DNA of 64,000 nt from Hymenobacter sp. CRA2 (GCF_002007105.1 NZ_MVBC01000014.1:1-64000), one strand, 5' to 3'. Positions 52,345 to 61,950 are shown, counted from the first letter of the stretch. Numbers and translations: made by a program. Notes: a model not told the origin generated them from the letters alone.

Positions 52345-53514
52345 ATGTCTATCTCCACCTCTCTCCTGCGAGCCGGGCTATACGGCCTAGCGCTGCTACC
52401 GGCCGCCGCCCTGGCCCAAAACACCGATTCCCTGCTCGTCGTCCATACCACGGAGGCGGGCCATAAGGTCAGCCGCCTGACCGCATTCAAAAGCGGGGGC
52501 CTGCTGGCCGGTGGCACTTTCATCGGGAACTACGACTCTAATCAAATTCCGGCCGAAGGCGCCGGCACCCGGATGATGTGGTTTCCCGAAAACGCCGCCT
52601 TCCGGGCCGGCTACGTCAACGGCACCCAGTGGGATGCGCCCAACGTGGGCCTGTACTCCATTGCCGCCGGCTACAACGCCCGCGCTTCGGGCGACTACGG
52701 CACGGCCTTCGGCAAGGACGTGGTGGCGGCCCAGATCAACAGCACGGCCATTGGCCAGTACTCCACGGCCTCGGGCGCGGCCTCGGTGGCCTTGGGCTAC
52801 TACGCCCATACCAACGCCCGCCAGGGCTCCTTTGTGTTTGCCGACCGCTCGGTCCTCGACGACGGCAACATCTTTACTGACGAGGCCTTCCGGGCCGGGG
52901 CCAACCACTCGGCCAACTGGCGCGTAACGGGCGGCTTCCGCATTTACACGTCTTCCGACCGTAGCACCGGCGTCATTTTCCGCTACGGCAACACCACCCC
53001 TTCCTCCGACAACACCCCCAACTGGTTTCGCTCCAACGCGGCCATATCCACTTCCACCGGCGCCTACCTGAGTACCTCCGGCGTGTGGGAGAACTCCTCC
53101 GACCGCGCCAAAAAACACCGCTTTGAAACCATAGCGGGCGAAGATGTGCTGGCCCAGCTGCGCCGGGTGCCCATCACGCGCTGGAGCTACAAGACCGACC
53201 CGAGCAGTGTGCGCCACCTCGGCCCCATGGCCCAGGACTTCCGCCGCGCCTTTGGTCTGGGCCAAGACAGCACCAGCATCGGCACCGTCGATGCCGACGG
53301 CGTAGCCTTGGCCGGCGTGCAAGCCCTGGACGCGCGCACCAACGCCCAAGCAGCTCAGCTCGCCGCCCTGCAAGCTGAAAACCAAGCCCTGCGCGCCCGC
53401 CTCGACGGCCTGGAACAACGCAGCGGCGCCCCCGCTACCGCCGGCCTGCCGCTGGCCGTGGGGCTGGCGCTGGCCGGTATTGGCGTAGGTAGCCTGCTGC
53501 GTCGCCGCCGATAA
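52345..53514 (+). CDS. Secreted tail-fibre-like protein with YadA-type head repeats and S74 chaperone domain
   Basis: A 389-residue exported protein (signal MSISTSLLRAGLYGLALLPAAALAQ). Residues about 105-185 have repeats of the form A-x-G-x-x-A-x-A-x-G (YSIAAGYNARASGDYGTAFGK...STAIGQYSTASGAASVALG), as in trimeric YadA-like heads. A peptidase S74 intramolecular-chaperone domain follows (SSDRAKKHRFETI near 252; HLGPMAQDFRRAFGLG near 292) and then a coiled coil (AAQLAALQAENQALRARLDGLEQR). The tail is a hydrophobic segment ending in four Arg, resembling a sorting tail. S74 domains assemble trimers and self-cleave in phage fibres; here an adhesin-like surface role is inferred. Confidence 0.82.
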   Translation: MSISTSLLRAGLYGLALLPAAALAQNTDSLLVVHTTEAGHKVSRLTAFKSGGLLAGGTFIGNYDSNQIPAEGAGTRMMWFPENAAFRAGYVNGTQWDAPNVGLYSIAAGYNARASGDYGTAFGKDVVAAQINSTAIGQYSTASGAASVALGYYAHTNARQGSFVFADRSVLDDGNIFTDEAFRAGANHSANWRVTGGFRIYTSSDRSTGVIFRYGNTTPSSDNTPNWFRSNAAISTSTGAYLSTSGVWENSSDRAKKHRFETIAGEDVLAQLRRVPITRWSYKTDPSSVRHLGPMAQDFRRAFGLGQDSTSIGTVDADGVALAGVQALDARTNAQAAQLAALQAENQALRARLDGLEQRSGAPATAGLPLAVGLALAGIGVGSLLRRRR

Positions 53515-53544
53515 TCACAGGCGTATCGGTAAGTACTACCAGCC

Positions 53545-53592
53545 AAGCCAAAGGGCCCCGTACAACCGAAGTTGTGCGGGGCCCTTTGGCTT
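53545..53592. terminator. Long bidirectional hairpin terminator
   Basis: AAGCCAAAGGGCCCCGTACAAC and its inverse around a CGAA loop (53545-53592), with one G-T wobble. It lies between the convergent S74 protein and M28 peptidase genes and can serve both. Confidence 0.85.
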
Positions 53593-53629
53593 GATGACCG
53601 GCTGGAATCAGCGGCCAGCAATGGTGGGT

Positions 53630-55132
53630 TTACCGCTCCAGCCTGAAGCCCGGCTCGGGCGCGGGGCGCGCGTCCCGGTTGGCCACGGCCCAGCCGGTGA
53701 GGTACATCCACTGGGTCATGCGCGTGAGCTTGCCGTAGTCGATGCGGCTGGCTTCGTCCTTGGGCGTGTGGTAATCGGGGTGCAGCCAGCTGGTGTACAT
53801 CACGGCCGGAATGCCCAGGCGCGCGTAGGGCAGGTGGTCGGAGCGGAAGTACCAGCCCTCGGGGTGCGAGGCCAGGTCCCACTTCTGGTCGAGTTTAAAC
53901 TTCGGGCCTTGCTGGTTGGCGGCCAGGGCCAGGTTCACCAGGTCGGAGGAGTTGCGGTGCGGCGGAATGGAGCCCAGCAGCGCGGCCGAGTCGGGTACGT
54001 TGCGGCCCATCATTTCCGCGTTCAGCACCGCCACGATGGATTCCTTCGGCACGGTGGGCGTGGCCGCGTAGTAGCGCGAGCCGAGCAGGCCCCGCTCCTC
54101 GGCGCCGTGGTACACGAACAGGGCCGAGCGGCGGGCGGGCTGTTGCTTGAAGGCCCGCATGATGGCCAGCAGGGCCGCGCAGCCGGTGGCGTTGTCGTCA
54201 GCACCGTTCCAGATGGAGTCGCCGGCCACGGCGTGGCGTACGCCGTCGTGGTCCTGGTGGGTGCTGAAGAGCACGTTTTCGTTTTTCAGCTGGGCATCGG
54301 TGCCGGGTACCCGGGCCACGATGTTCACCGAGGGGTACAGGAAGCTTTCTACCTGCAGCTGGGCCGTGAACTGCTGGCCCGCCTGCTGCACCCAGCTCTG
54401 GGCGCTCTGCGGCAGCAGCAAGATGGGCGCACCGTCCACCACTTTGGTATTCGGGTCGCCGGGCAGACCGTAGCGGCCCCGCTCGTAGGTGTGGCCCCAA
54501 TGCTCGTAGATATCCTGGGCGCGGGCATCGGCTACCCAGGCCACGGCTACGGCGCCGGCCTTAAGCAGCTCCGCCGACTTGTCGCGCAGGGTGGCGGAGA
54601 GGAAGCGGCGGAAGCTCATATCGGCCGTCGGGTTGCCCGAAAACTGAATGGCCACGGCCTTGCCCTTCACATCGACTTTGGCCAGCTCGGCGGCCGAGCC
54701 CCTGCCCACGTACACCAGCGGCGCCTGCACGGCGGCGTTGAGCGGGGCAAATACCAGTGCGTCCTGGTTGGGCCGCAGCTGGTGCGTGCCGATGCTCAGG
54801 CGGCTGGCCTTGGTGAGGCGGGTGCGCTGCAGGTGAAAGAACTGGAAGTAGGTGCCGTCGTCGCCGGCCGGCTCCAGCCCGATGGCGCGGATCTGATCGG
54901 CCAGCCACACGGAGGCCTTCAGCTCGTCGAGGGTACCGCCCTCGCGGCCCCGAAAATGGTCGTCGGCCAGGGCAAACAGGTCGCGCTTGATGTCGCTTTC
55001 GCGGATGGCCGATTCGGCGCCGCTGGCGGAGCTGGTTTTGCGCGGCTTCTTCTGCGCGTGCAGCGGCAGGGCCAAAGCCAGCGCCAGGCTGGCCGTAAGC
55101 CAGGTTTTGGTTGTGGGAAATAAGGGTTTCAT
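53630..55132 (-). CDS. M28-family zinc peptidase, exported
   Basis: A 500-residue aminopeptidase-type enzyme with signal peptide MKPLFPTTKTWLTASLALALALPLHAQ. An inserted PA domain (about 120-260) precedes the di-zinc catalytic core. The zinc ligands and catalytic residues are in 'FSTHQDHDG' (H-x-D, near 295), 'WNGADDNATGCAALL' (bridging Asp, near 311), 'YHGAEERGLLGS' (catalytic Glu-Glu, near 345), 'VLNAEMMGR' and 'YHTPKDEASRIDY' (terminal His, near 455). Inferred to degrade peptides in the envelope or outside. No other peptidase nearby. Confidence 0.9.
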   Translation of the reverse strand: MKPLFPTTKTWLTASLALALALPLHAQKKPRKTSSASGAESAIRESDIKRDLFALADDHFRGREGGTLDELKASVWLADQIRAIGLEPAGDDGTYFQFFHLQRTRLTKASRLSIGTHQLRPNQDALVFAPLNAAVQAPLVYVGRGSAAELAKVDVKGKAVAIQFSGNPTADMSFRRFLSATLRDKSAELLKAGAVAVAWVADARAQDIYEHWGHTYERGRYGLPGDPNTKVVDGAPILLLPQSAQSWVQQAGQQFTAQLQVESFLYPSVNIVARVPGTDAQLKNENVLFSTHQDHDGVRHAVAGDSIWNGADDNATGCAALLAIMRAFKQQPARRSALFVYHGAEERGLLGSRYYAATPTVPKESIVAVLNAEMMGRNVPDSAALLGSIPPHRNSSDLVNLALAANQQGPKFKLDQKWDLASHPEGWYFRSDHLPYARLGIPAVMYTSWLHPDYHTPKDEASRIDYGKLTRMTQWMYLTGWAVANRDARPAPEPGFRLER

Positions 55133-55578
55133 AGGCAGATAAAGTATTCCCGGAGCTGCGAGGCCGGCTGCTTATCGGTGCGGGCGACCCGGGAAAAGCA
55201 ATGTTACACCAGCGTCGGCACTTTCGCGTGCGGCAGCGCCCCGGCGAGTAAAAAGCACTTCTGTTCAGGCAGTCCCCGCTCAACCTGTAGGCTGTCATAA
55301 CGAGCGCGCCTGCGGCTTCGCCTGAACCGGCAAAGCCCGCCCTGCCGAGCGCAACCGAGGCACCCCGCGGACTAACGTTGGAAGTTCATGGTTCAAAGCC
55401 CAGCCGTGATACGTGCCGGCGTATCGGCGGCCGCACGAGGTGCCCCAACTTGCCCGGCAGCATCCAAGCGGGCCTGAAAAGTACGCGCCGCGCCGGCTAG
55501 TGGCTACAACTGCGGCCAGTGCGGGAACCCCCAGGGGTGTTCCCGCCGTTCAAGGCGGCACGTTCGTCAGCTCCACCC
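55133..55578. other. Intergenic region with a degraded family A arm
   Basis: It contains CCTGCCGAGCGCAACCGAGG near 55340 and CCGCGGACTAACGTTGG near 55365, a diverged half of family A (compare the left arm at 36692). No exact promoter and no coding ORF were seen; the genes on either side diverge. Confidence 0.5.
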
Positions 55579-55998
55579 ATGTCCATACTCGCTTCGTTTC
55601 CCACCCTGGTACTGCACCTGCACTCCGGCCCCAGCCCCGCCCTCGAAACCGAATGGCTGGGCTTTACCGGCAGCAAAGACTTTCGCCGCTACCTCACCGC
55701 GGCGTTGGAGCTGGCCCGCCAGCACCGGGTACGGGGCTGGATTGCCAATGACCAGCTGCTCGGGGCCGTGCGCCCCACCGACCTGCGCTGGGTAGCCGAG
55801 CACGTGCTGCCGACCCTGGCGGAGCTGGGCGTGGTGCGCTTTGCCCGGCTCGAAGCTCAGGAAACGCTGAACCGCATGCTCATCGGGCACATGTACCAGA
55901 ACGTCACCCCTGCCCTGCCCCTGCAGGAGCAGTCTTTTGCCGACCTGACCAGCGCCCGCACCTGGGCCACCGAGCTGGCTTCACCTTTTACCGCTTAA
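55579..55998 (+). CDS. Small STAS-like protein, paralogue 2
   Basis: A 139-residue soluble protein, unnamed. The layout resembles the genes at 17240 and 56066: a strand containing W (T-E-W-L-G-F), a helix, the strand G-W-I-A-N-D-Q, then 'RPTDLRWVAEHVLPTLAELGVVRFARL' and a final helix 'FADLTSARTWATEL'. It is followed 67 bases later by paralogue 3 on the same strand. A STAS/SpoIIAA-type fold is an inference from secondary-structure pattern only. ATG 55579 is chosen because the upstream sequence looks non-coding. Confidence 0.65.
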   Translation: MSILASFPTLVLHLHSGPSPALETEWLGFTGSKDFRRYLTAALELARQHRVRGWIANDQLLGAVRPTDLRWVAEHVLPTLAELGVVRFARLEAQETLNRMLIGHMYQNVTPALPLQEQSFADLTSARTWATELASPFTA

Positions 55999-56065
55999 TC
56001 ACGTAGCATTACCTCATAACCGCCGCCGGCACCGCTGGGTTGGCCACCGTGAGCTTCCCTATTGC

Positions 56066-56476
56066 ATGACGCAAGAGCTTAAATCGTCGCTGGGCAGGGT
56101 ATTCCTGACCGTGACTACCGATACCGAGAACCGCTGGATTGACGTGAACTGGCAGGGCTACCTTACCGCCAGCAACATCCAGGAAGGTGCCCACGCTTAC
56201 ACCACGGCCTTGGCCAAGGCCGGGTTTGCGTGTGTCATCAACGATACGCGCGAGGTGCGCGGCCCCTGGGACCATTCCATGGATTGGGTTATCAACGAAT
56301 GGGCGCCGAACGCGGCTAAGGCCGGCCTGCGCTACTTCGCCATGATTACCTCGCCCGAAACACTGGCCGAAGGCTCGGCAGCCGCGTTCTACGACCAGCT
56401 CACCGCCTTCAAAGCCCAGGTGTTTACCTCGCGGCAGGCGGCCGAGGCATGGCTGCGCAGCGTGATGCAAAACTAG
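56066..56476 (+). CDS. Small STAS-like protein, paralogue 3
   Basis: A 136-residue soluble protein. It has the same order as its neighbours: strand 'WIDVNWQGYL', helix 'GAHAYTTALAKAG', strand 'CVINDTREVRG', then 'MDWVINEWAPNAAKAGLRYFAMI' and a last helix 'FTSRQAAEAWLRSVM'. The N-D-T strand and W-x-x-x-x-x-P helix match the other two copies. Function unknown; probably co-transcribed with paralogue 2. Confidence 0.68.
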   Translation: MTQELKSSLGRVFLTVTTDTENRWIDVNWQGYLTASNIQEGAHAYTTALAKAGFACVINDTREVRGPWDHSMDWVINEWAPNAAKAGLRYFAMITSPETLAEGSAAAFYDQLTAFKAQVFTSRQAAEAWLRSVMQN

Positions 56477-56559
56477 CCGGCCAGACCGTTGCGCTGCCTC
56501 CCGGCCTCAGCGACAAGTCATATCCTTAACCCAGACGCTTTGCCCCTTCCGCTACCCGC

Positions 56560-57897
56560 CTAAAACTGCAGTACCACGGCCGTACCCACCTCGGGCGCCG
56601 AGCGTACCTGTATGCTGCCTTTGTGGAGCAGCATAATTTGCTTGCACAGGCTCAGCCCGATGCCGCTGCCGTTCTTCTTGGTGGTGAAAAAGGGCACGAA
56701 TACTTTGTCGAGCACCTCCAGGTCCATGCCCGCGCCGTTGTCGGTGACGCTGACCAACGGCCGACTGCCGGCCGGCGCCGTGGCCGTGAGCGTGATACGC
56801 GGCTCGGGGCGCCCGGCCACCGCATCCATGGCATTGACCATGAGATTGATCAGCACTTGTTCGAGCAGCACCCGGTCGGCCTGCAGGGTCAGCTCCGGGT
56901 CGGGCAGCAGGAGCTCCACCCCGATGCCCTTTTGCTCCAGCTTGGGCTGCAGCAGGTGGAGCACCGCGTCGAACACCTCGTACACGCGCAGCGGCTGCAG
57001 AGTGGGCGCGGCAATCTTGCTGAGGCTGCGGTAGGTACTGGCAAATTGCAGCAGTCCGTCGCTGCGCCGCTTAATGGTTTCGATGCCCAGCTCCAGGTCT
57101 TCGCGCATTTCGGCATCGGGCGGCTTGGGGCCGGCGGCGTGCAGGCGCTGCTGCAGGGTTTCGGCCAAGGAGGCAATGGGCGCCACCGAGTTCATGATTT
57201 CGTGAGTGAGCACCCGCAGCAGCTTCTGCCAGGCGTCGGCCTCGGTTTCGTCCAGGGCCTCGCCCACGTTCTGAAACGCTACCAGTTTGTACTGCCGCCC
57301 GTCGGTCTGAAACACGCTGGCGGCTAGTAGCAACCGTACGGTGCTCGGCCCCACGGGCACGCTGACCACCTGCGGCGGGCCGGGGCGCAGCTCGGTTAGC
57401 TGGGCGGTCAGCTCGGGGTAGCGCCGGGCCAGGCCGCTGATGTTCTTGAGGTGCGGCAGGCGCAGCTGCTCCTTCAGGGCACCGTTCAGCCACCACACGG
57501 CGCCGGTATCCGGCTCGTAGGACAGGATGCCGGTGTTGATCAGCTCCAGCATGCTCTGCAGGTGCTGGTACTGCGTTTCCTTTTCCAGGCTCATGGCGCG
57601 GAAGGCCGCGTTGATTTCCCGGAAGTGCGCGTGCAGCAGCTGCAGTTCGGGCCGGTGCTGCTGCCGGCCGTACTGCCGCGTAAAGTCGCGGTAGCGGATG
57701 GCGGCGGCAAACTCGGTCAATTCGTCCTGCAAGCGCACGTGGCTGCGGTACAGGTCCAGTACGGCCCACACGGACAGCAGCAGCGGCAGCGCGGCCCAGG
57801 CGCCGTAGCCGTGCGCGCTCAGCCACCCGGCTCCGCCCACGCCGGCGGCCAGCCCCAACACGGTAGCGCCCAGGCGCCGGCGGTAACTAGAGCGCAT
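56560..57897 (-). CDS. Sensor histidine kinase of the efflux-linked two-component pair
   Basis: A 445-residue membrane kinase. Two N-terminal hydrophobic segments (about 9-28 and 34-50), a helical linker, and a PAS-like region (about 115-215, '[23 protein letters not shown]') precede the HisKA domain with phospho-acceptor H232 in [10 protein letters not shown]. The ATP-binding domain has [16 protein letters not shown] and '[15 protein letters not shown]'. It overlaps the stop of the upstream regulator gene by 11 bases and so is translationally coupled to it. The pair diverges from the HlyD-ABC-FtsX operon. Confidence 0.92.
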   Translation of the reverse strand: MRSSYRRRLGATVLGLAAGVGGAGWLSAHGYGAWAALPLLLSVWAVLDLYRSHVRLQDELTEFAAAIRYRDFTRQYGRQQHRPELQLLHAHFREINAAFRAMSLEKETQYQHLQSMLELINTGILSYEPDTGAVWWLNGALKEQLRLPHLKNISGLARRYPELTAQLTELRPGPPQVVSVPVGPSTVRLLLAASVFQTDGRQYKLVAFQNVGEALDETEADAWQKLLRVLTHEIMNSVAPIASLAETLQQRLHAAGPKPPDAEMREDLELGIETIKRRSDGLLQFASTYRSLSKIAAPTLQPLRVYEVFDAVLHLLQPKLEQKGIGVELLLPDPELTLQADRVLLEQVLINLMVNAMDAVAGRPEPRITLTATAPAGSRPLVSVTDNGAGMDLEVLDKVFVPFFTTKKNGSGIGLSLCKQIMLLHKGSIQVRSAPEVGTAVVLQF

Positions 57898-59230
57898 GCT
57901 TGTTGAGGCGGCGGTACAGGGCCGTGCGCGTGAGGCCCAGCTCCTGCGCCGCCCGGGTGATGTTGCCGCCGTGCTTTTCAATCACGCGCAGAATGGTGCT
58001 CTTTTCCACCTCGTTCAGGTTTAGGCTGCTACTCGCCTCGGCGGCATTCGGCGCCGAGGCGAGCTGCGAAAACAGCAGGTCCTCGGCCTGCAGCACGGGC
58101 GTTTCGGCCATGATGACGGCCCGCTCGATGGTGTACTGCAGCTCGCGCACGTTGCCGGGAAACGGGTACTGCTCCAGCTTGCGCAGGGCGGCTGGGCTGA
58201 GCGTGGGCTCGGGGCGGTGGTACTTGGCGGCATACTGCGCGGCGAAGTGGCGGGCCAGCTGCCCGATATCGGCCGGGCGGCTGCGCAGCGGGGGCACCAG
58301 CAGCTCCACCGTGTTGATGCGGTAGAGCAAATCCTTGCGGAAGCGCCGCTCGTCGGCCAGCTCGGCCAAGGGGACGTTGGTGGCGCAGATCAGGCGGATA
58401 TCCACCGGTATGGGCTGATTGGAGCCCAGGCGCGTCACCTGCCGGTTTTGCAGGGCCGTGAGCAGCTTGGCCTGCTGGCCCAGCCCCAGGTTACCGATTT
58501 CGTCGAGAAACAACGTGCCGCCGTTGGCCGCCTCGAAGCGGCCGGCGCGGTCTTCGCGCGCATCGGTGAAGGCGCCCTTCTTGTGCCCGAACAGTTCCGA
58601 CTCAAACAACGACTCCGTCAGCGCCCCCGCGTCGACCTTCACGAAGGGACCGGCGGCGCGGCGCGAGGCGCGGTGCACGGCCTGGGCCACCAGATCCTTG
58701 CCGGTGCCGTTTTCGCCGAGCACCAGCACGTTGGCGTCGGTGGGCGCCACTTTCTCGATGGTGCGAAAGATGTGCTGCATGGCCGGCGCGGCGCCCAGCA
58801 GCCCAGGCGCCGCGTTGGGCCGGGCAGCGGGCGCGGCCGCATCGTCCTTGCGCAGGGCGTCGCCGATGGTTTGCAGCAGCTTGTCGTTGTGCCAGGGCTT
58901 CACCACGAAGTCGGCGGCACCTTCCTTGAGGGCGCGCACGGCCAGCTCGATGTCGGCGTAGGCGGTAATCATGATGACGGCCGCCTGGGAACCCGACTCC
59001 TTGATGCGCCGCAGCCAGAAGAAGCCCTCGTTGCCGGTGTTCACGGCGCTGTGGTAGTTCATGTCCAGCAGAATCACGTCGAAGGCGCGGGCGGCCAGCA
59101 GCGTGGGCAGGGCTTCGGGACGCCGTTCCACCACCACTTCGCGCACCTGTGGGCGCAGCAGCAGCCGCACCGCCGTCAGGATGTCGGGGTCGTCGTCGAG
59201 GACGAGTACGGAGGCGGAACGCAGGTTCAT
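57887..59230 (-). CDS. NtrC-family sigma-54-dependent response regulator
   Basis: A 447-residue activator. Receiver domain with acidic pocket D-D-D and phospho-acceptor D56 (V-I-L-L-D-M-N-Y-H); AAA+ domain with Walker A G-E-N-G-T-G-K and sigma-54 loop G-A-F-T-D-A; and a C-terminal Fis-type helix-turn-helix ([21 protein letters not shown]). Unlike the protein at 3644 it has the DNA-binding domain. ATG 59230 is used; the longer frame adds eight uninformative residues. Inferred to switch on the divergent export operon through sigma-54 RNA polymerase. Confidence 0.93.
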   Translation of the reverse strand: MNLRSASVLVLDDDPDILTAVRLLLRPQVREVVVERRPEALPTLLAARAFDVILLDMNYHSAVNTGNEGFFWLRRIKESGSQAAVIMITAYADIELAVRALKEGAADFVVKPWHNDKLLQTIGDALRKDDAAAPAARPNAAPGLLGAAPAMQHIFRTIEKVAPTDANVLVLGENGTGKDLVAQAVHRASRRAAGPFVKVDAGALTESLFESELFGHKKGAFTDAREDRAGRFEAANGGTLFLDEIGNLGLGQQAKLLTALQNRQVTRLGSNQPIPVDIRLICATNVPLAELADERRFRKDLLYRINTVELLVPPLRSRPADIGQLARHFAAQYAAKYHRPEPTLSPAALRKLEQYPFPGNVRELQYTIERAVIMAETPVLQAEDLLFSQLASAPNAAEASSSLNLNEVEKSTILRVIEKHGGNITRAAQELGLTRTALYRRLNKHAL

Positions 59231-59348
59231 GGCAGGGTAATGAGCAAAGGGCACGATTTAGTTTAGCACATCATGCGGAGCGCAGTCGAACCGAAGGTCG
59301 CCGTTAAGCAAGCAGCTCTACTGTTTTGGCTAAACAGCATAAAAAGAA

Positions 59349-59460
59349 CGTCATGTCGAGCGAAGTCGAGACATCTCGCCGGATAGTATTCCTCTCGTTG
59401 CACATGATCTTACTATCCAGCATCAGCGCGCGAGATGTCTCGACTTCGCTCGACATGACG
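59349..59460. repeat. Family A inverted repeat with perfect 30-base arms
   Basis: The clearest copy of the family: perfect 30-base arms (59349-59378 with 59431-59460) starting CGTCATGTCGAGCGAAGTCG, about 52 bases apart. It also contains CATCAGCGCGCGAGATGTCT. A diverged arm (GCGGAGCGCAGTCGAACC) lies near 59275. Confidence 0.85.
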
Positions 59461-59824
59461 AGCAAGAGAAGCTGGCGAAGAAGTAGTAATGCTTTGATCA
59501 GCTCACCAAAACGACCAAGCCAATCAGCTGTTGAGCAGCTTCCAAAACCGGTAGCCTCCGACAAAGCACGGTAATTTTTGAGGGCAAAATCAAGTACCGC
59601 CGCGGCCCAATCGGCGCGGTTCAATTAGGCTGCTGGTGCCGGCCGGTGTGCGGCTGTATCAGCACCGCACACCGATTGTATCAAAACCGAACACTGTCCG
59701 GAAACAGCTAATTATTAAACGTTTGAAAATTAGCCATTTGGATTTCCGGCACGCCGATGGCGACGAACCATGGCAGGAAGGGCCATAATTTTTTCGGCCG
59801 ACCGCAAAAAAACTCTCAACTGCC
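59461..59824. other. Regulatory gap upstream of the export operon
   Basis: No gene was supported. The region holds an imperfect GTGTGCGG...CCGCACAC hairpin near 59647-59676 that could be an activator site, AT-rich sequence near 59710-59730, and a possible sigma-54 promoter just before 59770. Confidence 0.5.
59746..59763 (+). promoter_or_regulatory. Candidate sigma-54 promoter (-24/-12)
   Basis: CCGGCACGCCGATGGCGA has GG (59748-59749), ten bases, then GC (59760-59761), the invariant spacing of sigma-54 promoters, with GGCACG matching the -24 element. The divergent gene encodes a sigma-54 activator, which supports this. The fit at -12 (TGGC rather than TTGC) is imperfect. Confidence 0.4.
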
Positions 59825-61078
59825 GTGGACCGAGCTATTACCCCCAAGAAGTGGACAACCCGCAAAGTGCTGCTGGCCGGCGGCCTGCCGCTGGCGCTGC
59901 TGCTGGCTGGGGCCAGTTACTACTACGGCGCGGGACCCAGCCAGCTGAACGTGGACCCGGCCCGCCTGACGGTGAGCCAGGTGCGGCAGGGCAGCTTCCA
60001 GGAGTTTATCCCCGTGAGCGGGGCCGTGCTGCCCGAAACCACCATCTACCTCGACGCGCTGGAAGGTGGCCGGGTGGAGGAAAAATACGTGGAGGATGGC
60101 GCCCTAATGAAGAAAGGCCAGCCGGTGCTGCGCCTCTCCAACGCTGACCTGGAGCTAACGCTCGTCAACCAGGAAACCTCGGTGCTGAACCTGCTCACGC
60201 AGATGCAGATTTCGCGCAACGCGGCCCAGCAGAACACCAACTCCCGCCTCAACCAGCTGGCCGACGCCGACAACGCCTACCAGGAAGCCGAGCGCGTGTA
60301 CAAGCTGCAAAAGACCCTGTACGAGCAGAAAGTCATTGCCCTACAGGACTACAAGCAGGCCGAAAACGCCTACCACTACCAGCAGAAGCGCCGCCGCCTG
60401 AGCCGCACCATGCTGCACCAGGACTCCACCGCCACCCGCCAGGAACAAGGCCAGGCCGGCCGCTCCTACGCCCGCATGCAGAACGCCCTCACGCTGATGC
60501 GCCGCAAGGTGGGCGACCTAGTGGTGCGCGCCCCCATCGACGGGCAGCTGACCTCGCTCGACGCCGAAATCGGGCAGAGCATCAACAAGGGCCAGCGCCT
60601 GGGCCAGCTCGACGCGGTGAGCGGCCACAAGGTGCGCGCCGACATCGACGAGCACTACATCTCGCGCGTGTTTCCCGGCCTGCAGGGCGAATGCACCATC
60701 GGCGGCAAACCTTATGCGCTGCAGGTGCGCAAGGTGTACACGCAGGTGACGGGCGGCCACTTCCAGGTCGACATGACCTTCGTGGAGCAGGCGCCCAAAG
60801 CCATCCGCCGCGGGCAGACGCTGCAGATTCGGCTGGCGCTGGGCGACGAAACCCGGGCCGTGCTGCTGGCCAAGGGCGGCTTCTACCAGCAAACCGGCGG
60901 CACCTGGGTGTACAAGCTCACCCCGGACGGGCGCACCGCCTACCGCGCCGACGTGCGCCTGGGCCGCCAAAACCCGGACTACTACGAAGTACTCGGCGGC
61001 CTGCAGCCCGGCGACCGGGTCATCACCTCCGGCTACGACACCTACGGCACCATGCAGGAGCTGGTGCTCAAGCAATAG
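59825..61078 (+). CDS. HlyD/RND-type periplasmic adaptor of an export system
   Basis: A 417-residue membrane-fusion protein with one N-terminal membrane anchor (about 18-38). Paired lipoyl/biotinyl-like halves ('GAVLPETTIYLDALEGGRVEEKYVEDGALMKKGQPVLRLSN' near 72-110 and 'VVRAPIDGQLTSLDAEIGQSINKGQRLGQLD' near 233-263) bracket a long coiled-coil hairpin (about 110-225). A C-terminal beta-barrel follows (V-L-G-G-L-Q-P-G-D-R-V-I-T-S-G). A GTG start at 59825 gives M-D-R-A-I-T-P-K-K-W, a familiar start for this group. It links the ABC components downstream to an outer-membrane channel not seen here. Confidence 0.9.
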   Translation: MDRAITPKKWTTRKVLLAGGLPLALLLAGASYYYGAGPSQLNVDPARLTVSQVRQGSFQEFIPVSGAVLPETTIYLDALEGGRVEEKYVEDGALMKKGQPVLRLSNADLELTLVNQETSVLNLLTQMQISRNAAQQNTNSRLNQLADADNAYQEAERVYKLQKTLYEQKVIALQDYKQAENAYHYQQKRRRLSRTMLHQDSTATRQEQGQAGRSYARMQNALTLMRRKVGDLVVRAPIDGQLTSLDAEIGQSINKGQRLGQLDAVSGHKVRADIDEHYISRVFPGLQGECTIGGKPYALQVRKVYTQVTGGHFQVDMTFVEQAPKAIRRGQTLQIRLALGDETRAVLLAKGGFYQQTGGTWVYKLTPDGRTAYRADVRLGRQNPDYYEVLGGLQPGDRVITSGYDTYGTMQELVLKQ

Positions 61079-61247
61079 CCTACTTCTACCCGCATCTGCA
61101 AGCAAAGCGCGCCGAAGCTGCCCGGCCGGACCCGGAGAATGGTGGGTCCCCAGCTGTGGTGAGTGCATGGTCCTGCCCCCGGCGGGGCGGCTTCGCGCGT
61201 GGCGCTGCCTCCTTTTTCCGCTCAACTGCTCTCTCAGCCCCTACCCG

Positions 61248-61925
61248 ATGATCAAGATTACCAACCTGGAAAAAATCTACCGCACGGAAGACGTGGAAAC
61301 GGTAGTGCTGCACGAGCTGAACCTGCAGGTGCAGGAAGGCGAGTTTGTGGCCGTGATGGGCCCCTCGGGCTGCGGCAAGTCCACGCTGCTCAACATCCTG
61401 GGCCTGCTCGACGACCCCAACGCGGGCTCCTTCGTGTTCGACGGCACCGAGACAGTGGGCTTCTCGGAGCGCCGCCGCGCCGAGCTGCGCAAGCACGCCA
61501 TCGGCTTCGTGTTTCAAAGCTTCAACCTGATCGACGAGCTGACGGTGTACGAAAACGTGGAGCTGCCGCTGGTGTATACTGGCGTGCCGGCCGCCGAACG
61601 CAAAAAGCGGGTGGAAGAGGTGCTGGACAAGATGCGCATTATGCACCGGCGCAACCACTACCCGCAGCAGCTCTCGGGCGGGCAGCAGCAGCGCGTGGCC
61701 GTGGCCCGCGCCGTGGTCAACCGCCCGCGCCTCATCCTGGCCGACGAACCTACCGGCAACCTCGATTCCAGCAACGGCAACGAGGTGATGGAGCTGCTTT
61801 CGGAGCTCAACGAGCAGGGCACGACCATCGTGATGGTGACCCACTCCGAGCACGACGCCCGCTACAGCCACCGCATCGTGCGCATGCTCGACGGGCAGAC
61901 TGTGGCCGAAAACATCCTGACGTAG
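61248..61925 (+). CDS. ABC transporter ATP-binding protein (MacB/LolD type)
   Basis: A 225-residue ATPase subunit: Walker A G-P-S-G-C-G-K-S-T near 41, Q-loop 'GFVFQSFNL' near 92, signature L-S-G-G-Q-Q-Q-R-V-A near 145, Walker B 'LILADEPTGNLDS' near 163 and the switch His in 'VTHSEHDARY'. It belongs to the MacB/LolD/FtsE group that works with FtsX-type permeases. It follows the adaptor gene after a 169-base gap and precedes the permease by 25 bases. Confidence 0.94.
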   Translation: MIKITNLEKIYRTEDVETVVLHELNLQVQEGEFVAVMGPSGCGKSTLLNILGLLDDPNAGSFVFDGTETVGFSERRRAELRKHAIGFVFQSFNLIDELTVYENVELPLVYTGVPAAERKKRVEEVLDKMRIMHRRNHYPQQLSGGQQQRVAVARAVVNRPRLILADEPTGNLDSSNGNEVMELLSELNEQGTTIVMVTHSEHDARYSHRIVRMLDGQTVAENILT

Positions 61926-61950
61926 CGCTTCACCCCCTGCCCTTCCCGCC

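Noticed and set aside
59304-59624. Short ORFs between the response regulator and the adaptor gene
   Set aside because: They read through the family A palindrome and have no coding features.
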